Shown here one piece after another: positions 16,173-25,631 of a DNA stretch of 39,964 nucleotides; the stretch's first letter is position 1, and the number at the start of each line of letters is the position of its first letter. The DNA comes from an uncultured Eubacteriales bacterium (GTDB lineage Bacteria > Bacillota > Clostridia > Lachnospirales > Lachnospiraceae). Both the position numbers and the translations under genes were made by a program. The notes beneath the pieces were generated by a model, which made no database searches, was not told where the DNA came from, and worked only from the letters and a program-made list of their open reading frames with translations. The stretch spans positions 1 through 39,964 of the forward strand of contig ONHA01000027.1 in the NCBI GenBank assembly GCA_900317515.1. Direction: 5' to 3'.

Positions 16173-16206
16173 GCCGTCATTACAGCTCGTAATGACGGCC
16201 TTTTTT
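16173..16206 (+). terminator. Terminator of the rpsF-ssb-rpsR operon
   Basis: An 11-bp perfect stem (16173-16183 with 16189-16199), loop AGCTC, and a run of six T at 16201-16206. It sits between rpsR and the next gene and overlaps the transcript start of the promoter at 16140-16168. Confidence 0.85.
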
Positions 16207-16224
16207 AAACATACGGAGATTTCT

Positions 16225-18276
16225 ATGGAACGAGTGGATATCAAAACCGAAGTGAACCGTTACCTGCAGAGACCGTTTCATTTTGCGGCTCTGTGGGTGG
16301 TTACGGATGTGCTGCTGTTTGCATTTTCGGGAAGAAAAGCAGGCCTCATCGGAACCGCGGGCCTTCTTGTCTATCTTCTTGTTGCCGGCCTTTTCTACGG
16401 AAGAAAGAAATCAAAGCTGAACCGTGAGCTTGTGACATTTGCCGCCCGGTACGGGCAGGTGCAGAACCGGCTCCTCAAAGAGTTTATCCTTCCCTATGCG
16501 CTTCTTGACAGCCGCGGGACGGTGCTCTGGATGAACGATGCGTTCGCGGAGCTCTCCGGCAAGGATGGCGACTACCACAAGAACATCGCGGCCCTTTACC
16601 CGGAGATCACAGGGGCCCGCCTTCCCGGCGAGGAAATGAAGAGCGAAGTGACGGTCACAAAGAACGGCAAGACCTACCGGGCGGCCCTCCAGGTCATCGT
16701 GATGGAGGAGCTCCTCGAAGGCGCCGAGTTCATCGATTTCGAGGAGGACCTGGAGCGGAACTCCGTGGTCGCACTCTATCTCTTTGATGAGACGGAATAT
16801 GCGGCCCTGCGCTCCGAGAAGGAGGAAAACCAGATCGTCTGCGGTCTTCTCTCCATCGACAACTATGATGAGGCTCTGGACAGCGTCGATGAGCTTCGCC
16901 GGTCGCTTCTTCTGGCTCTTATCGAGAGAAAAATCAACAAGTATTTTACCGACGTCGACGGAATTGTCCGGAAGACGGAAAAAGACAGGTACTATTTCAC
17001 GATCCGCAAAAAAGCGCTGGATGAGCTCGAGGCGAAGCGCTTCTCCATCCTGGAGGAAGTCAAGACCGTCAATGTCGGAAATGAGATCGCGGTCACGATC
17101 TCCGTCGGCATCGGCTACGGCGACACCTCGTTCCTGCAGAACGCGGAGATCGCCCGCAGCGCGCTGGAGCTGGCGCTCGGCCGCGGCGGCGACCAGGTCT
17201 GCGTGAAGGAAGGCTACAACACCAGATACTTCGGCGGCAAGACGGAGTCGGTGGAAAAATACACCCGTGTCAAGGCCCGCGTCAAGGCCCATGCGCTCAA
17301 GGAGATCATGGACGCAAAGACGGAAGTCTTTATCATGGGCCACAAGATACCGGATACGGACGCGCTCGGCGCGGCCATCGGCATCTACCGCTGTGCGAAA
17401 TCAATTGACAAACCGGCTTATATTGTGATAGATTCACCACCGGATTCCATCAAGCCCTTCGTGGAGGGATTCCGCAATAATCCCGATTATGCCGACCGCA
17501 TGTTTATCACATCGCGGGAAGCGCAGACGATGGTGGGCAATTCCTCGGTGGTGGTCGTCGTCGATACCAACAAGCCGAACTATACGGAATGTGAGGAGCT
17601 GCTCTACATGACGGATTCAGTGGTGGTCCTCGACCATCACCGCCAGGGCCGCGAGGTCATCAAGGGGGCGGTCCTCTCCTACATCGAGCCCTACGCGTCG
17701 AGCGCATGCGAGCTGGTAACGGAGATCGTCCAGTACTTTGACGAGAAGCTGAAGCTCAAGGTGCTCGAGGCGGACTGCCTCTATGCCGGCATCATGCTGG
17801 ATACATCCAATTTCCTGACGAGGACCGGCGTCCGCACATTCGAGGCGGCGGCTTATCTTCGAAGAAACGGCGCGGATGTCACGCGCATCCGTAAAATGTT
17901 CCGCGAGCGCATGGAGGACCTCCGTGCCAAGTCGAAGACGATCGCGGAGGCGGAGATATTTGAGTCCTGCTTTGCCATTTCCGAATGCGAGAGCTACGGC
18001 CTCAGGAACCCGACAGTCGTGGCCGCCCAGGCGGCGAACGAGCTGCTCTCGGTCATGGGCGTAAAGGCTTCCTTTGTCCTGACCGATTACAACGACCAGA
18101 TCTACATCAGCGCCCGCGCCATCGACGAGATCAACGTCCAGCTGATCATGGAGCGTCTCGGCGGCGGCGGTCACCTGAATATTGCCGGTGCACAGCTTGC
18201 CGGACGGACGGTCCGGGAGGCAATCGATATATTGAAGAACACGATCATAGAAATGCAGGAGGAAGGAGAAATCTGA
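16225..18276 (+). CDS. gdpP: GdpP-like DHH-family cyclic-di-AMP phosphodiesterase
   Basis: Membrane-bound hydrolase that degrades the second messenger c-di-AMP to pApA and so influences osmotic and cell-wall balance. 683 aa from the ATG at 16225; GGAG at 16215-16218 is 6 bases upstream, and the in-frame ATG at 16192 lies inside a terminator. Order: two transmembrane helices (about 22-65), a PAS-like domain (80-150), a degenerate GGDEF domain (170-300) lacking the GGDEF signature, then DHH with [35 protein letters not shown] and GIMLDTSNF, and DHHA1 with [13 protein letters not shown]. Metal-binding Asp/His residues are present. The stop overlaps the rplI start in TGATG, so the two are translationally coupled. 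Confidence 0.93.
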   Translation: MERVDIKTEVNRYLQRPFHFAALWVVTDVLLFAFSGRKAGLIGTAGLLVYLLVAGLFYGRKKSKLNRELVTFAARYGQVQNRLLKEFILPYALLDSRGTVLWMNDAFAELSGKDGDYHKNIAALYPEITGARLPGEEMKSEVTVTKNGKTYRAALQVIVMEELLEGAEFIDFEEDLERNSVVALYLFDETEYAALRSEKEENQIVCGLLSIDNYDEALDSVDELRRSLLLALIERKINKYFTDVDGIVRKTEKDRYYFTIRKKALDELEAKRFSILEEVKTVNVGNEIAVTISVGIGYGDTSFLQNAEIARSALELALGRGGDQVCVKEGYNTRYFGGKTESVEKYTRVKARVKAHALKEIMDAKTEVFIMGHKIPDTDALGAAIGIYRCAKSIDKPAYIVIDSPPDSIKPFVEGFRNNPDYADRMFITSREAQTMVGNSSVVVVVDTNKPNYTECEELLYMTDSVVVLDHHRQGREVIKGAVLSYIEPYASSACELVTEIVQYFDEKLKLKVLEADCLYAGIMLDTSNFLTRTGVRTFEAAAYLRRNGADVTRIRKMFRERMEDLRAKSKTIAEAEIFESCFAISECESYGLRNPTVVAAQAANELLSVMGVKASFVLTDYNDQIYISARAIDEINVQLIMERLGGGGHLNIAGAQLAGRTVREAIDILKNTIIEMQEEGEI

Positions 18277-18722
18277 TGAAGGTAATTCTGCTTGCCGACG
18301 TTAAATCCGTCGGAAAAAGAGATGATATTGTGAATGTCTCGGACGGCTATGCCCGCAACATGCTCTTCCCGAAGAAGCTCGCCGTGGAGGCGACTCCGAA
18401 GAACATGAAGGACATTCAGCTCAAGAAGCAAAATGAAGCCCGCATCGCGGAAGCCCAGCTGAAGGAGGCTCAGACTTTTGCGAAGGAACTCGAGGAGAAG
18501 ACCGTGACGGTCGGCATCAAGGTCGGTGCCGGCGGCAAGACATTCGGCTCTGTCTCTACGAAAGAGATCGCGGATGCGGCGAAGGAACAGTTCGGGATCG
18601 AACTCGACCGCAAGAAGATGGTTCTCGCATCTCCGCTCCGTGAGCTCGGCGAGAGCTCTGTCCAGGTCCGTGTACATCCCAAGGTAACTGCCCAGCTCAA
18701 AGTACTTGTGAAAGAGATCTAA
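18276..18722 (+). CDS. rplI: 50S ribosomal protein L9
   Basis: 148 aa. Large-subunit protein at the base of the L1 stalk. The N-terminal globule is typical ([36 protein letters not shown]), followed by the long connecting helix rich in Lys/Glu/Gln (residues 45-75) and the C-terminal domain with [15 protein letters not shown]. Its ATG shares one base with the stop of the preceding phosphodiesterase gene. AGGAGG upstream. Three bases separate it from dnaB. Confidence 0.97.
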   Translation: MKVILLADVKSVGKRDDIVNVSDGYARNMLFPKKLAVEATPKNMKDIQLKKQNEARIAEAQLKEAQTFAKELEEKTVTVGIKVGAGGKTFGSVSTKEIADAAKEQFGIELDRKKMVLASPLRELGESSVQVRVHPKVTAQLKVLVKEI

Positions 18723-18725
18723 GTT

Positions 18726-20090
18726 ATGGAAGAGGCTCTTGTAAGGCGCATACCGCCTCATTCGCTGGAGGCGGAAAAATCAGTCATCGGCTCCATGCTG
18801 ATGGGAAAAGAGGCGGTGATGACGGCGGTGGAGATCCTCGACAAGGAGGATTTCTACGAGCGCTCTTACGGCCTTATTTTCGATGCCATGCGGGAGCTCG
18901 CCGAGGAAGGCCGGCCGGTGGACGTGATCACGCTGGAGGACCGCCTGAAGGAGAAGGATGTTCCGCCCGAGATCGCGGACATGAGTTTTGTCAGGGACAC
19001 GCTGGCGGCGGTCCCGACCTCCGCAAACGTGCGCTACTACGCCAATATCGTGGCGGAGAAGGCGCTTCTGCGCCGGATCATCCGGGTCACCTCGGACATA
19101 GAAAATGACTGCTACCTCGGCAAATCGGATATCGGGGAGATTCTTGAGAAGACGGAGCGAACCGTCTTCGGAGTCCTGCAGCAGAAGTCGACCGGGGAAT
19201 ATGTCCCGATCAGGGACGTTGTCCTGGCCGCCCTGACCCGCATCGAGGAGGCTTCGAGGTCCAAGGGACATGTGACGGGGCTTCCGACGGGCTTTATCGA
19301 TCTTGACAACAAGACATCGGGCCTGCAGAGATCGGATTTCATCCTGATCGCGGCCCGTCCTTCCATGGGAAAGACCGCTTTTGTCCTGAACATCGCGGAG
19401 TATATGGCGTTCCGGCAGAATATACCGTGTGCCATTTTCTCGCTCGAGATGTCCAAGGATCAGCTCATGAACCGTCTCTTCGCACTGGAATCCCGGGTCA
19501 ACGCGCAGGCGCTGCGTACCGGCAACCTGAAGGACGATGAGTGGGAGAAGCTGGTGGAAGGCGCCGGCGTCATCAGCAATTCGCACCTGATCATCGACGA
19601 TACGCCCGGCATCAACCTGCAGGAGTTCCGCTCCAGGGCCCGCAAATACAAGCTGGACCATGATATCCAGATCATTTTCATCGACTATCTGCAGCTCATG
19701 GCCGGCAACGGCGGCCGCTCGGACAACCGCCAGCAGGAGATATCCGATATCTCCCGCGCGCTTAAATCCCTGGCCCGTGAGCTCAACATACCGATCGTCG
19801 CGCTCTCCCAGCTGAACCGCGCGGTTGAGACGAGAGACGATCACAGGCCCATGCTCTCCGACCTCCGCGAATCGGGAGCCATCGAGCAGGACGCGGACGT
19901 CGTCATGTTCATCTACCGTGACGATTACTACCACAAGGATACAGAGGAGAAGGGCGTCGCGGAGATCATTATCGCCAAACAGAGAAACGGCCCGATCGGC
20001 ACGGTCAAGCTGGTCTGGCTGCCGGAATACACCAAATTCGCAAATATGAGGGGCAGAGGAGACAGAGTAGCCCCGGAGCCGAAGGACTGA
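18726..20090 (+). CDS. dnaB: Replicative DNA helicase DnaB
   Basis: Hexameric helicase of the replication fork (called DnaC in Bacillus). 454 aa. The N-terminal primase-interacting domain (1-110) opens with RRIPPHSLEAEKSVIGSML. The RecA-like domain has Walker A RPSMGKTAF, Walker B IIFIDYLQLM, the SQLNRAVETR arginine-finger region and DLRESGAIEQDADVVMF. No intein is seen. Ends in a 7-bp hairpin that spans its stop. Start follows the rplI stop by three bases, so it belongs to the gdpP-like-rplI-dnaB transcript. Confidence 0.97.
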   Translation: MEEALVRRIPPHSLEAEKSVIGSMLMGKEAVMTAVEILDKEDFYERSYGLIFDAMRELAEEGRPVDVITLEDRLKEKDVPPEIADMSFVRDTLAAVPTSANVRYYANIVAEKALLRRIIRVTSDIENDCYLGKSDIGEILEKTERTVFGVLQQKSTGEYVPIRDVVLAALTRIEEASRSKGHVTGLPTGFIDLDNKTSGLQRSDFILIAARPSMGKTAFVLNIAEYMAFRQNIPCAIFSLEMSKDQLMNRLFALESRVNAQALRTGNLKDDEWEKLVEGAGVISNSHLIIDDTPGINLQEFRSRARKYKLDHDIQIIFIDYLQLMAGNGGRSDNRQQEISDISRALKSLARELNIPIVALSQLNRAVETRDDHRPMLSDLRESGAIEQDADVVMFIYRDDYYHKDTEEKGVAEIIIAKQRNGPIGTVKLVWLPEYTKFANMRGRGDRVAPEPKD

Positions 20091-20098
20091 GCCTTCGG
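20079..20098 (+). other. Stem-loop across the dnaB stop codon
   Basis: CCGAAGG at 20079-20085 pairs with CCTTCGG at 20092-20098 around a six-base loop that contains part of the stop. A run of eight T comes only about 20 bases later (20118-20125), so this is not a classical terminator; it could protect the mRNA 3' end or weakly attenuate into glyA. Confidence 0.35.
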
Positions 20099-20149
20099 AC
20101 ATTAAAAAGGTCGTAAGTTTTTTTTAAAATAAGAGGAGGAACTATTATT

Positions 20150-21385
20150 ATGTACACGATGGAGGACATCCGAAGGACAGACCCCCAGATCGCAGACCTG
20201 ATTCAGGCGGAGTTTGAACGCCAGAATTCCCACATCGAGCTCATCGCGTCGGAAAACTGGACTTCAAAAGCCGTCATGTCCGCAATGGGATCGATTCTGA
20301 CCAACAAATACGCGGAAGGATATCCCCGCCACCGCTACTACGGCGGCTGCGAATTTGTCGATGAGATCGAAGACCTCGCCAGAAACCGCGCGATGGAGCT
20401 ATTCGGCTGCACCTACGCAAACGTCCAGCCGCATTCGGGAGCCCAGGCCAACTTTGCGGTCTTCTATGCGCTCCTTGAGCCGGGCGACACCTTCATGGGC
20501 ATGAGCCTCGACGAGGGCGGTCATCTGACGCACGGTTCACCTGCCAATGTCTCCGGCAACTATTTCAACGCTGTTCCCTACGGCGTCGATGAGAACGGCT
20601 TCATCGACTACGACGAGTGCGAGCGCATCGCAAAGGAGTGCCATCCGAAGCTGATCGTCGCCGGCGCATCCGCTTACTGCCGCACGATCGACTTCAAGCG
20701 TCTCCGTGAGATCGCTGACTCCGTCGGCGCTTACCTCATGGTTGACATGGCCCACATCGCCGGCCTTGTCGCGACGGGCATGCATCCGAGCCCGATCCCC
20801 TATGCGCATGTCGTGACGACCACGACCCACAAGACCCTCCGAGGCCCGCGCGGCGGCATGATCCTTTCCTCCGCGGAGTTCGCGAAGGAGCACAAGCTGA
20901 ACAAGGCGATCTTCCCGGGTTCCCAGGGCGGCCCGCTCATGCACGTGATCGCTGCCAAGGCGGTCATGCTCAAGGAGGACATGCAGCCGGAGTACAAGGC
21001 GTACGCGGAGCAGGTCGTGAAGAATGCCCAGGCACTCTGCAGCGGTCTCATGAGCCGCGGCGTCAAGATCGTGAGCGGCGGCACGGACAATCACCTGATG
21101 CTCATTGACCTCCGCGGTCTTGAGATCACCGGCAAGGAGCTGGAGGCCCGCCTCGATTCCGCCAACATCACGGCAAATAAAAACACGGTTCCCCGCGATC
21201 CCAGATCTCCGTTCGTGACCTCCGGCATCCGTCTCGGCACTCCGTCCGTGACGACCCGCGGCATGAAGGAAGACGACATGGATAAGATCGCCGAGGCGAT
21301 CGCTCTGGTTCTTCAGGGCGAGGAAAATATCGACAAGGCGAAAGCAATCGTTAAGGAATTGACGGATAAGTATCCGCTCGATTAA
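20150..21385 (+). CDS. glyA: Serine hydroxymethyltransferase
   Basis: PLP enzyme that interconverts serine plus tetrahydrofolate and glycine plus methylene-tetrahydrofolate, the main source of one-carbon units. 411 aa. Visible: [13 protein letters not shown] at the N-terminus, [43 protein letters not shown], and the active-site lysine in [14 protein letters not shown]. Length is normal. GAGGAGG lies 8-14 bases before the ATG. Followed by its own terminator at 21393. Confidence 0.97.
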   Translation: MYTMEDIRRTDPQIADLIQAEFERQNSHIELIASENWTSKAVMSAMGSILTNKYAEGYPRHRYYGGCEFVDEIEDLARNRAMELFGCTYANVQPHSGAQANFAVFYALLEPGDTFMGMSLDEGGHLTHGSPANVSGNYFNAVPYGVDENGFIDYDECERIAKECHPKLIVAGASAYCRTIDFKRLREIADSVGAYLMVDMAHIAGLVATGMHPSPIPYAHVVTTTTHKTLRGPRGGMILSSAEFAKEHKLNKAIFPGSQGGPLMHVIAAKAVMLKEDMQPEYKAYAEQVVKNAQALCSGLMSRGVKIVSGGTDNHLMLIDLRGLEITGKELEARLDSANITANKNTVPRDPRSPFVTSGIRLGTPSVTTRGMKEDDMDKIAEAIALVLQGEENIDKAKAIVKELTDKYPLD

Positions 21386-21392
21386 ATGAGAC

Positions 21393-21420
21393 GGGGCGGG
21401 ACGAAAGTCCCGCTCCTTTT
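21393..21420 (+). terminator. glyA terminator
   Basis: A 10-bp stem (21393-21402 with 21407-21416, one G-T pair) closed by a GAAA tetraloop, then four T. The ribosome site of the next gene (GGAGG at 21421-21425) begins immediately after, so readthrough or another start point must serve it. Confidence 0.7.
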
Positions 21421-21433
21421 GGAGGGCTTAATT

Positions 21434-22957
21434 ATGATGGACAGAAAAATGCAGCGGATCGTCGTTGCCGTGATCGCCGTCATATTGATCATCACCATGA
21501 TCCTCACTCTGGTGGCGCCCGCCCTGGCGGCGGACGATGTCAGCCGGACTCCGAAGGGAGTCACGATCGGAGCCGTCGATGTCTCCGGCATGTCCCTTGA
21601 GGAGGCGGAGGCAGCGGTGAAGGAATTTGCGGAATCGATGGAGGCAAGCGTGCTGACGGTGGAAGCCGGCGGGCAGGAATTCACGATTCCGATTAAGGAT
21701 CTGGGATTCACCTGGGACAACCCGGACGTGGTAAAAGATGCCGCGAGGCTGGGTGTCTCCGGGAATCTCATTTCCCGCTATAAAGTGAAGAAGGATATTG
21801 AAACGGGCGGACACAGGCTCTCCATCGACAGGTCCTACGATGCGCAGAGCATCCGGTCGTTTATTTCAGATATCGGCAAATCCGTCTACGTCGCCCCGGT
21901 CAGCTGCAAGCTGTCATTTAACGGGACGACGCCTTACGTTTCGGACGGCGCAAGCGGGCTTCGGATCGATGAGGACGCCGCGTTCAGCCGTCTGATGGTT
22001 TATCTCACCTCGGGCTGGCAGGAGGGCGATCCGTATGTCTCGCTCACCACGGAGGTCCTGCCGCCGACCGGAGACAAGGAGGAACTGGCCAAGATCAGGG
22101 ACAATATCGGCAGCGGCGAGACCGATGCGGTCGGCTCGAACGATGAGCGCATGAAAAATATCAGAAATGCAATGCGCCTCATCTCCGACACGATGCTCTA
22201 CCCGGGCGAAAGCTTCTCGACACTCGAAAAACTGGTGCCCTTCACCGCTGAGAACGGCTACGAGCTGGCCCACTCCTACGAGGAGGGCGCTGTCGTCGAC
22301 ACCTACGGCGGCGGGATCTGCCAGGTCTCGACGACCCTCTACCAGGCCGTGATGGCGGCAGAGCTGGCCGTGGACGAGCGCGTCAATCACTCGATGATCG
22401 TAAGCTACGTGGAGCCGTCCATGGACGCGGCCATCTCCGAGGAGGGCGGCAAGGATTTCGTCTTTACGAACAATACGGACGCACCGATCTATATCAAGGG
22501 CTATGTGGCCGGGACAGTTCTGCATTTTGATATCTACGGGCTGGAGACGCGGCCCGAAAACCGGAAGGTGGTCTACCGCCCAGAGGTCCTCTCGAAAGTA
22601 TCGGCACCGGACAACTTCACGGAGGACCCGGAGAAGCCGGTCGGCTACATCCGGCTAGATCAGGACCCCCACGAGGGTGTCGCCGCCGAGGTCTACAAGG
22701 AAGTCTACGTGGACAATGTCCTCGAATCGAACGACTGGTACAACGCGAGCGAGTACAGCATGTCGCCGGCGAGATACACGATCGGCACGGCAGGCGCGGA
22801 TGAGAGCCTGCTCACGGCTCTCCGGACCGCCTTCGAGACGGAGAGTCTCGAGATGGTGTACCGGGTCCTTGCGGAACACAATATTACCTACAAGATGACG
22901 ACGGCGGAGGCAGAGGCTGCGACCGCACGGACGGCATCCGGAGAAGTAAATCCATGA
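21434..22957 (+). CDS. VanW-family exported cell-envelope protein (YoaR-like)
   Basis: 507 aa from the ATG at 21434, chosen because GGAGG at 21421-21425 is 8 bases upstream; an earlier in-frame ATG at 21386 lies before the terminator. An N-terminal hydrophobic helix (MIL to APALA) acts as signal or anchor. A peptidoglycan-binding-like domain (PG_binding_4, starting VTIGAVDVSGMSLEEAEA) is followed by a second repeat-like beta region and then the VanW domain with NAMRLISDTMLYPGESFS, VVDTYGGGICQVSTTLY and HSMIVSYVEPSMDAAI. VanW proteins are exported; some occur in vancomycin-resistance clusters but most do not, and the biochemical activity is unknown. No vanHAX-type genes are near. The stop overlaps the next start by 4 bases. 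Confidence 0.88.
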   Translation: MMDRKMQRIVVAVIAVILIITMILTLVAPALAADDVSRTPKGVTIGAVDVSGMSLEEAEAAVKEFAESMEASVLTVEAGGQEFTIPIKDLGFTWDNPDVVKDAARLGVSGNLISRYKVKKDIETGGHRLSIDRSYDAQSIRSFISDIGKSVYVAPVSCKLSFNGTTPYVSDGASGLRIDEDAAFSRLMVYLTSGWQEGDPYVSLTTEVLPPTGDKEELAKIRDNIGSGETDAVGSNDERMKNIRNAMRLISDTMLYPGESFSTLEKLVPFTAENGYELAHSYEEGAVVDTYGGGICQVSTTLYQAVMAAELAVDERVNHSMIVSYVEPSMDAAISEEGGKDFVFTNNTDAPIYIKGYVAGTVLHFDIYGLETRPENRKVVYRPEVLSKVSAPDNFTEDPEKPVGYIRLDQDPHEGVAAEVYKEVYVDNVLESNDWYNASEYSMSPARYTIGTAGADESLLTALRTAFETESLEMVYRVLAEHNITYKMTTAEAEAATARTASGEVNP

Positions 22958-23487
22958 AGATCCTGACCGTTAACTGTATTGCACTTGATGCGCAGACGCG
23001 CATTGCGGAGCTTAAGAGAGGGGAACTCGAGAGAAGGTTCCCTTCTTTTTTCATGCGTGAGGCGGCTCTTGCGGCCGCCTTCCGGGAGCTTCCCCGGCCG
23101 GAGGAGGCTGTTTACTGCCGGCCGGTCTTTGAGGGAGGCATTTTCTCCGCGCTCTGGCGCATGGCGGAGACGCTGGACACCGGCCTTGCAGTTGACATAA
23201 AAAAGATCCCGATTCGTCAGGAGACGATCGAGATCCTGGAACTCTATGACATTAATCCCTACTATGCGCTCTCGGAGAACTGCCTTCTGGCTGTCCTTGA
23301 GGATCCGGAGCCGTATCTTGCCGGGCTTCGTAAAATGAAGATCCCCGCAGCCGTGATCGGTGAACTCATGCCGGGTCCCGGGAGGATCCTGAAGAACGGA
23401 GAGCGGATCCGCTATCTCGACCGCGAACAGCCGGAAGAGCTTCTGAAGATCCCGGGCGCATACCCGGTCAGGCGAGATCCAGCGTGA
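22954..23487 (+). CDS. Stand-alone AIR synthase C-terminal-domain protein
   Basis: A 177-residue cytoplasmic protein. The second half follows the C-terminal domain of AIR synthase/selenophosphate synthase/HypE relatives: a helix with LAVDIKKIPIRQETIEILELYDINPYYALSENCLLAVLED, then PAAVIGELMPGPGRILKNGERIRYL. The N-terminal ATP-binding (AIRS) domain with its Gly-rich loop is absent, so it is unlikely to be a complete synthase. The first half is a basic helical region without known motif. Translation is coupled to the VanW-family gene (ATGA overlap). Its last 20 bases overlap the end of the convergent kinase gene. Possible roles are substrate binding or scaffolding; unknown. Confidence 0.7.
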   Translation: MKILTVNCIALDAQTRIAELKRGELERRFPSFFMREAALAAAFRELPRPEEAVYCRPVFEGGIFSALWRMAETLDTGLAVDIKKIPIRQETIEILELYDINPYYALSENCLLAVLEDPEPYLAGLRKMKIPAAVIGELMPGPGRILKNGERIRYLDREQPEELLKIPGAYPVRRDPA

Positions 23488-24874
23488 AGATGAACTCGGT
23501 GCCGACGTTTACGGTGCTGACGACGCTGATCGTCTGGTTGTGGGCGGAGACGATCTCCTTCACGATGGAGAGACCGAGGCCTGAGCCTTTCCGGTCCTTG
23601 CCGCGCGAGGAGTCGCTCTTGTAGAAGCGGTCCCAGATGTAGGAGAGCTCCGCGGCCGGGATGCCGCAGCCCTCGTCCTTGACGGAGATTTCGCATTTCC
23701 CGTGCCGGATCGTAGTTTCCAGCTTGATTTCAGAGCCTTTTTCGCTGAATTTGATCGCATTGTCGAGCAGGTTATAGATGACCTGCTCGATTTTTTCGTA
23801 ATCGGCGTTCACGCTGAGCTCGGGTCCGGTCAGGACCAGGTCGATGCTGATTTTCTTTTTGCGGCAGCTGCCCTCAAAGACGGCGGCTGTCTTCTTCAGG
23901 AGACCATTGATGTCGAAGACAGACTTTGAGAGGGAGCCCTTGTTCATGTCCATGTTTTCGAGGGTGAGGACGGAGTTGGTCAGCTTCTCGAGACGCTCGG
24001 TCTCCTGGGCGATGATGCCGAGGTATTTTTCGTGCAGCTCGGGCGGGATCGTCCCGTCCGTCATCGCCTCGGTGAAGCCCTTGATGGAGGTGAGCGGCGA
24101 GCGGAAGTCATGACTGATATTGGAAATGAATTTCTTCTGGTACTCCTCGTTCTTCCGGAGCTCGGCGGCCATCACATTCAGCGTGTCGGCGAGATACCCC
24201 ATCTCATCGTTCGTTGCGACCTCGATCGTGTGGTTCAAGTTGCCGGAGGCAAATGCCTTGGCGCCGTCCGTGATCTTTCGAAGGGGCACGTAGACGGAGA
24301 AGCCGAGAACCAGCAGGATGACGAAGGAAAGGCCGAAATTGATGATGCCGACGATCACGACGGGCTTCAGGATATCGGCCGTCTCCTCCCGTATGCTGGT
24401 GAGAGGCAGGCTGACGGCGATATAGCCCCTGGTGGAGAGACCGCTCGTGACTGGGTACATGACGGAGAGGACCTCCTCGCCGTACTGGCCGAAGAAGGTG
24501 CTGATCTCGTAATACTTGGGGCCGAAGGCGGCATAGTTGAAGGACTCGATGACCGGATATTCGTCGGTGCGGAAAGAATCGGAGGTATCTATGAGGATCG
24601 TCCCGTCCGTTCCGATCACGCGGATCGTGCCGCCGGTGACCGAGGCGGCCATGGAGAGACTGGCATAGGTGCTCTCCGCGGACTTATCGCCGGAAAAATA
24701 GCCCCTGACCCTGAGAGAGGAAGCCTTTCCCGCCTCCGCGTAGAGGCCTTCCGCGCGGTTTTTTACGAGCGCGTCAAAAACGAGCTGCTGTCCCAGCGAG
24801 GTGATGACGAGCAGCTCGACGACGGCCAGGATCATGTAGGCCGCGATAAATTTTAGATAGAGACGTTTCTTCAT
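23468..24874 (-). CDS. Sensor histidine kinase (HAMP-HisKA-HATPase)
   Basis: 468 aa, membrane-bound. Transmembrane helix 1 at about residues 8-28, an extracytoplasmic sensor of about 140 residues with PAS/Cache-like features (IRVIGTDGTILIDTS), transmembrane helix 2 at 171-192, HAMP (193-245), HisKA with phospho-acceptor His255 in SNISHDFRSPLTSIKG, and a HATPase_c domain with NLLDNAIKFS, DEGCGIPAAE and GSGLGLSIVKEIV. It is an orthodox, apparently active kinase. The response regulator gene lies 37 bp upstream in the same unit. Signal not identifiable. Its 3' end overlaps the convergent AIRS-C gene by 20 bases. Confidence 0.94.
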   Translation of the reverse strand: MKKRLYLKFIAAYMILAVVELLVITSLGQQLVFDALVKNRAEGLYAEAGKASSLRVRGYFSGDKSAESTYASLSMAASVTGGTIRVIGTDGTILIDTSDSFRTDEYPVIESFNYAAFGPKYYEISTFFGQYGEEVLSVMYPVTSGLSTRGYIAVSLPLTSIREETADILKPVVIVGIINFGLSFVILLVLGFSVYVPLRKITDGAKAFASGNLNHTIEVATNDEMGYLADTLNVMAAELRKNEEYQKKFISNISHDFRSPLTSIKGFTEAMTDGTIPPELHEKYLGIIAQETERLEKLTNSVLTLENMDMNKGSLSKSVFDINGLLKKTAAVFEGSCRKKKISIDLVLTGPELSVNADYEKIEQVIYNLLDNAIKFSEKGSEIKLETTIRHGKCEISVKDEGCGIPAAELSYIWDRFYKSDSSRGKDRKGSGLGLSIVKEIVSAHNQTISVVSTVNVGTEFIFTLDLA

Positions 24875-24911
24875 GCCCGGAATTCTCCGGCGGCAGACCT
24901 GTGCTGCCGCT

Positions 24912-25622
24912 TCAGCTGCGCTTTACTTCAAACTTGTAGCCGATGCCCCAGACGGTTGCGATCGACCAGTTTCCGTAGTCTTTTATTTTCTCCCTGAGAC
25001 GCTTTATGTGGACATCGACGGTCCGCGTGTCACCGACATAGTCAAAGCCCCAGATGTGGTCCAGGAGCTGCTCGCGCGTGAAGACCTGGTTCGGATGGGA
25101 AGCCAGGAAATAGAGGAGCTCCAGCTCTTTGGGCGGCATGTCGATGTTCTGGTCGTTGTAGAGGACGGAGTAATTGGTCTGGTTGACCGTGAGGTGCGGG
25201 TACTCGACGATCTTTGCGTCGGGCTGCACCTCGACCGGCCGCGGAGATGCCGCCTTGTAGCGGCGCAGCACCGCCTTCACGCGCGCCACGAGCTCCTTGG
25301 AGTCGAAGGGCTTGATCATGTAATCGTCCGCGCCGAGCTCGAGTCCCAGGACCTTGTCGAAGGTCTCGCCCTTGGCGGAGAGCATGATGACCGGGGTATC
25401 CTTCATCTGCCGGATCTCCCGGCAGACTTCATAGCCGTCCTTGCCCGGAAGCATGAGGTCTAAAATGACCAGATTCGGGTCGAACTCGCGGAAGATGGAC
25501 AGAGCCTCTTCGCCGTCCTCCGCGATCCGGGTCTCGTACATTTCCTTGGTGAGATAGAGGGAAATGAGCTCCGCGATGTTGTTATCGTCGTCGACGATGA
25601 GAATTTTCTGTTTTGCAGCCAT
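24912..25622 (-). CDS. OmpR/PhoB-family response regulator
   Basis: 236 aa. Receiver domain with acidic DDD at 11-13, phospho-acceptor Asp55 (LVILDLMLPG), conserved Ser/Thr in MLSAKG and lysine in MIKPFDSKE. The C-terminal winged helix-turn-helix has LELLYFLASHPNQVFTREQLLDHIWG and RTVDVHIKRLREKI, ending IATVWGIGYKFEV. Controlled genes are unknown. Its ribosome site (AAGGAGG, 25628-25634) overlaps the stop codon of mutS2, so translation is probably coupled, and the kinase follows by 37 bp. Unit order: mutS2, regulator, kinase. Confidence 0.95.
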   Translation of the reverse strand: MAAKQKILIVDDDNNIAELISLYLTKEMYETRIAEDGEEALSIFREFDPNLVILDLMLPGKDGYEVCREIRQMKDTPVIMLSAKGETFDKVLGLELGADDYMIKPFDSKELVARVKAVLRRYKAASPRPVEVQPDAKIVEYPHLTVNQTNYSVLYNDQNIDMPPKELELLYFLASHPNQVFTREQLLDHIWGFDYVGDTRTVDVHIKRLREKIKDYGNWSIATVWGIGYKFEVKRS

Positions 25623-25631
25623 GGCCCCTCC

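Noticed and set aside
16192-16224. Earlier ATG start for the gdpP-like gene
   Set aside because: It lies in the right arm of the terminator and has no ribosome site; 16225 has GGAG at the right distance.
18780-20102. Minus-strand open frame of 440 codons opposite dnaB
   Set aside because: Shadow of dnaB with no recognisable protein features.
23468-23487. Frameshift at the overlapping 3' ends
   Set aside because: The genes are convergent on opposite strands, so overlap of the ends is normal and both have complete domains.
24032-24856. Plus-strand frame of 274 codons opposite the HAMP kinase gene
   Set aside because: Shadow frame; Asp/Gly/Arg-rich product without motif, while the minus-strand kinase has all conserved boxes.
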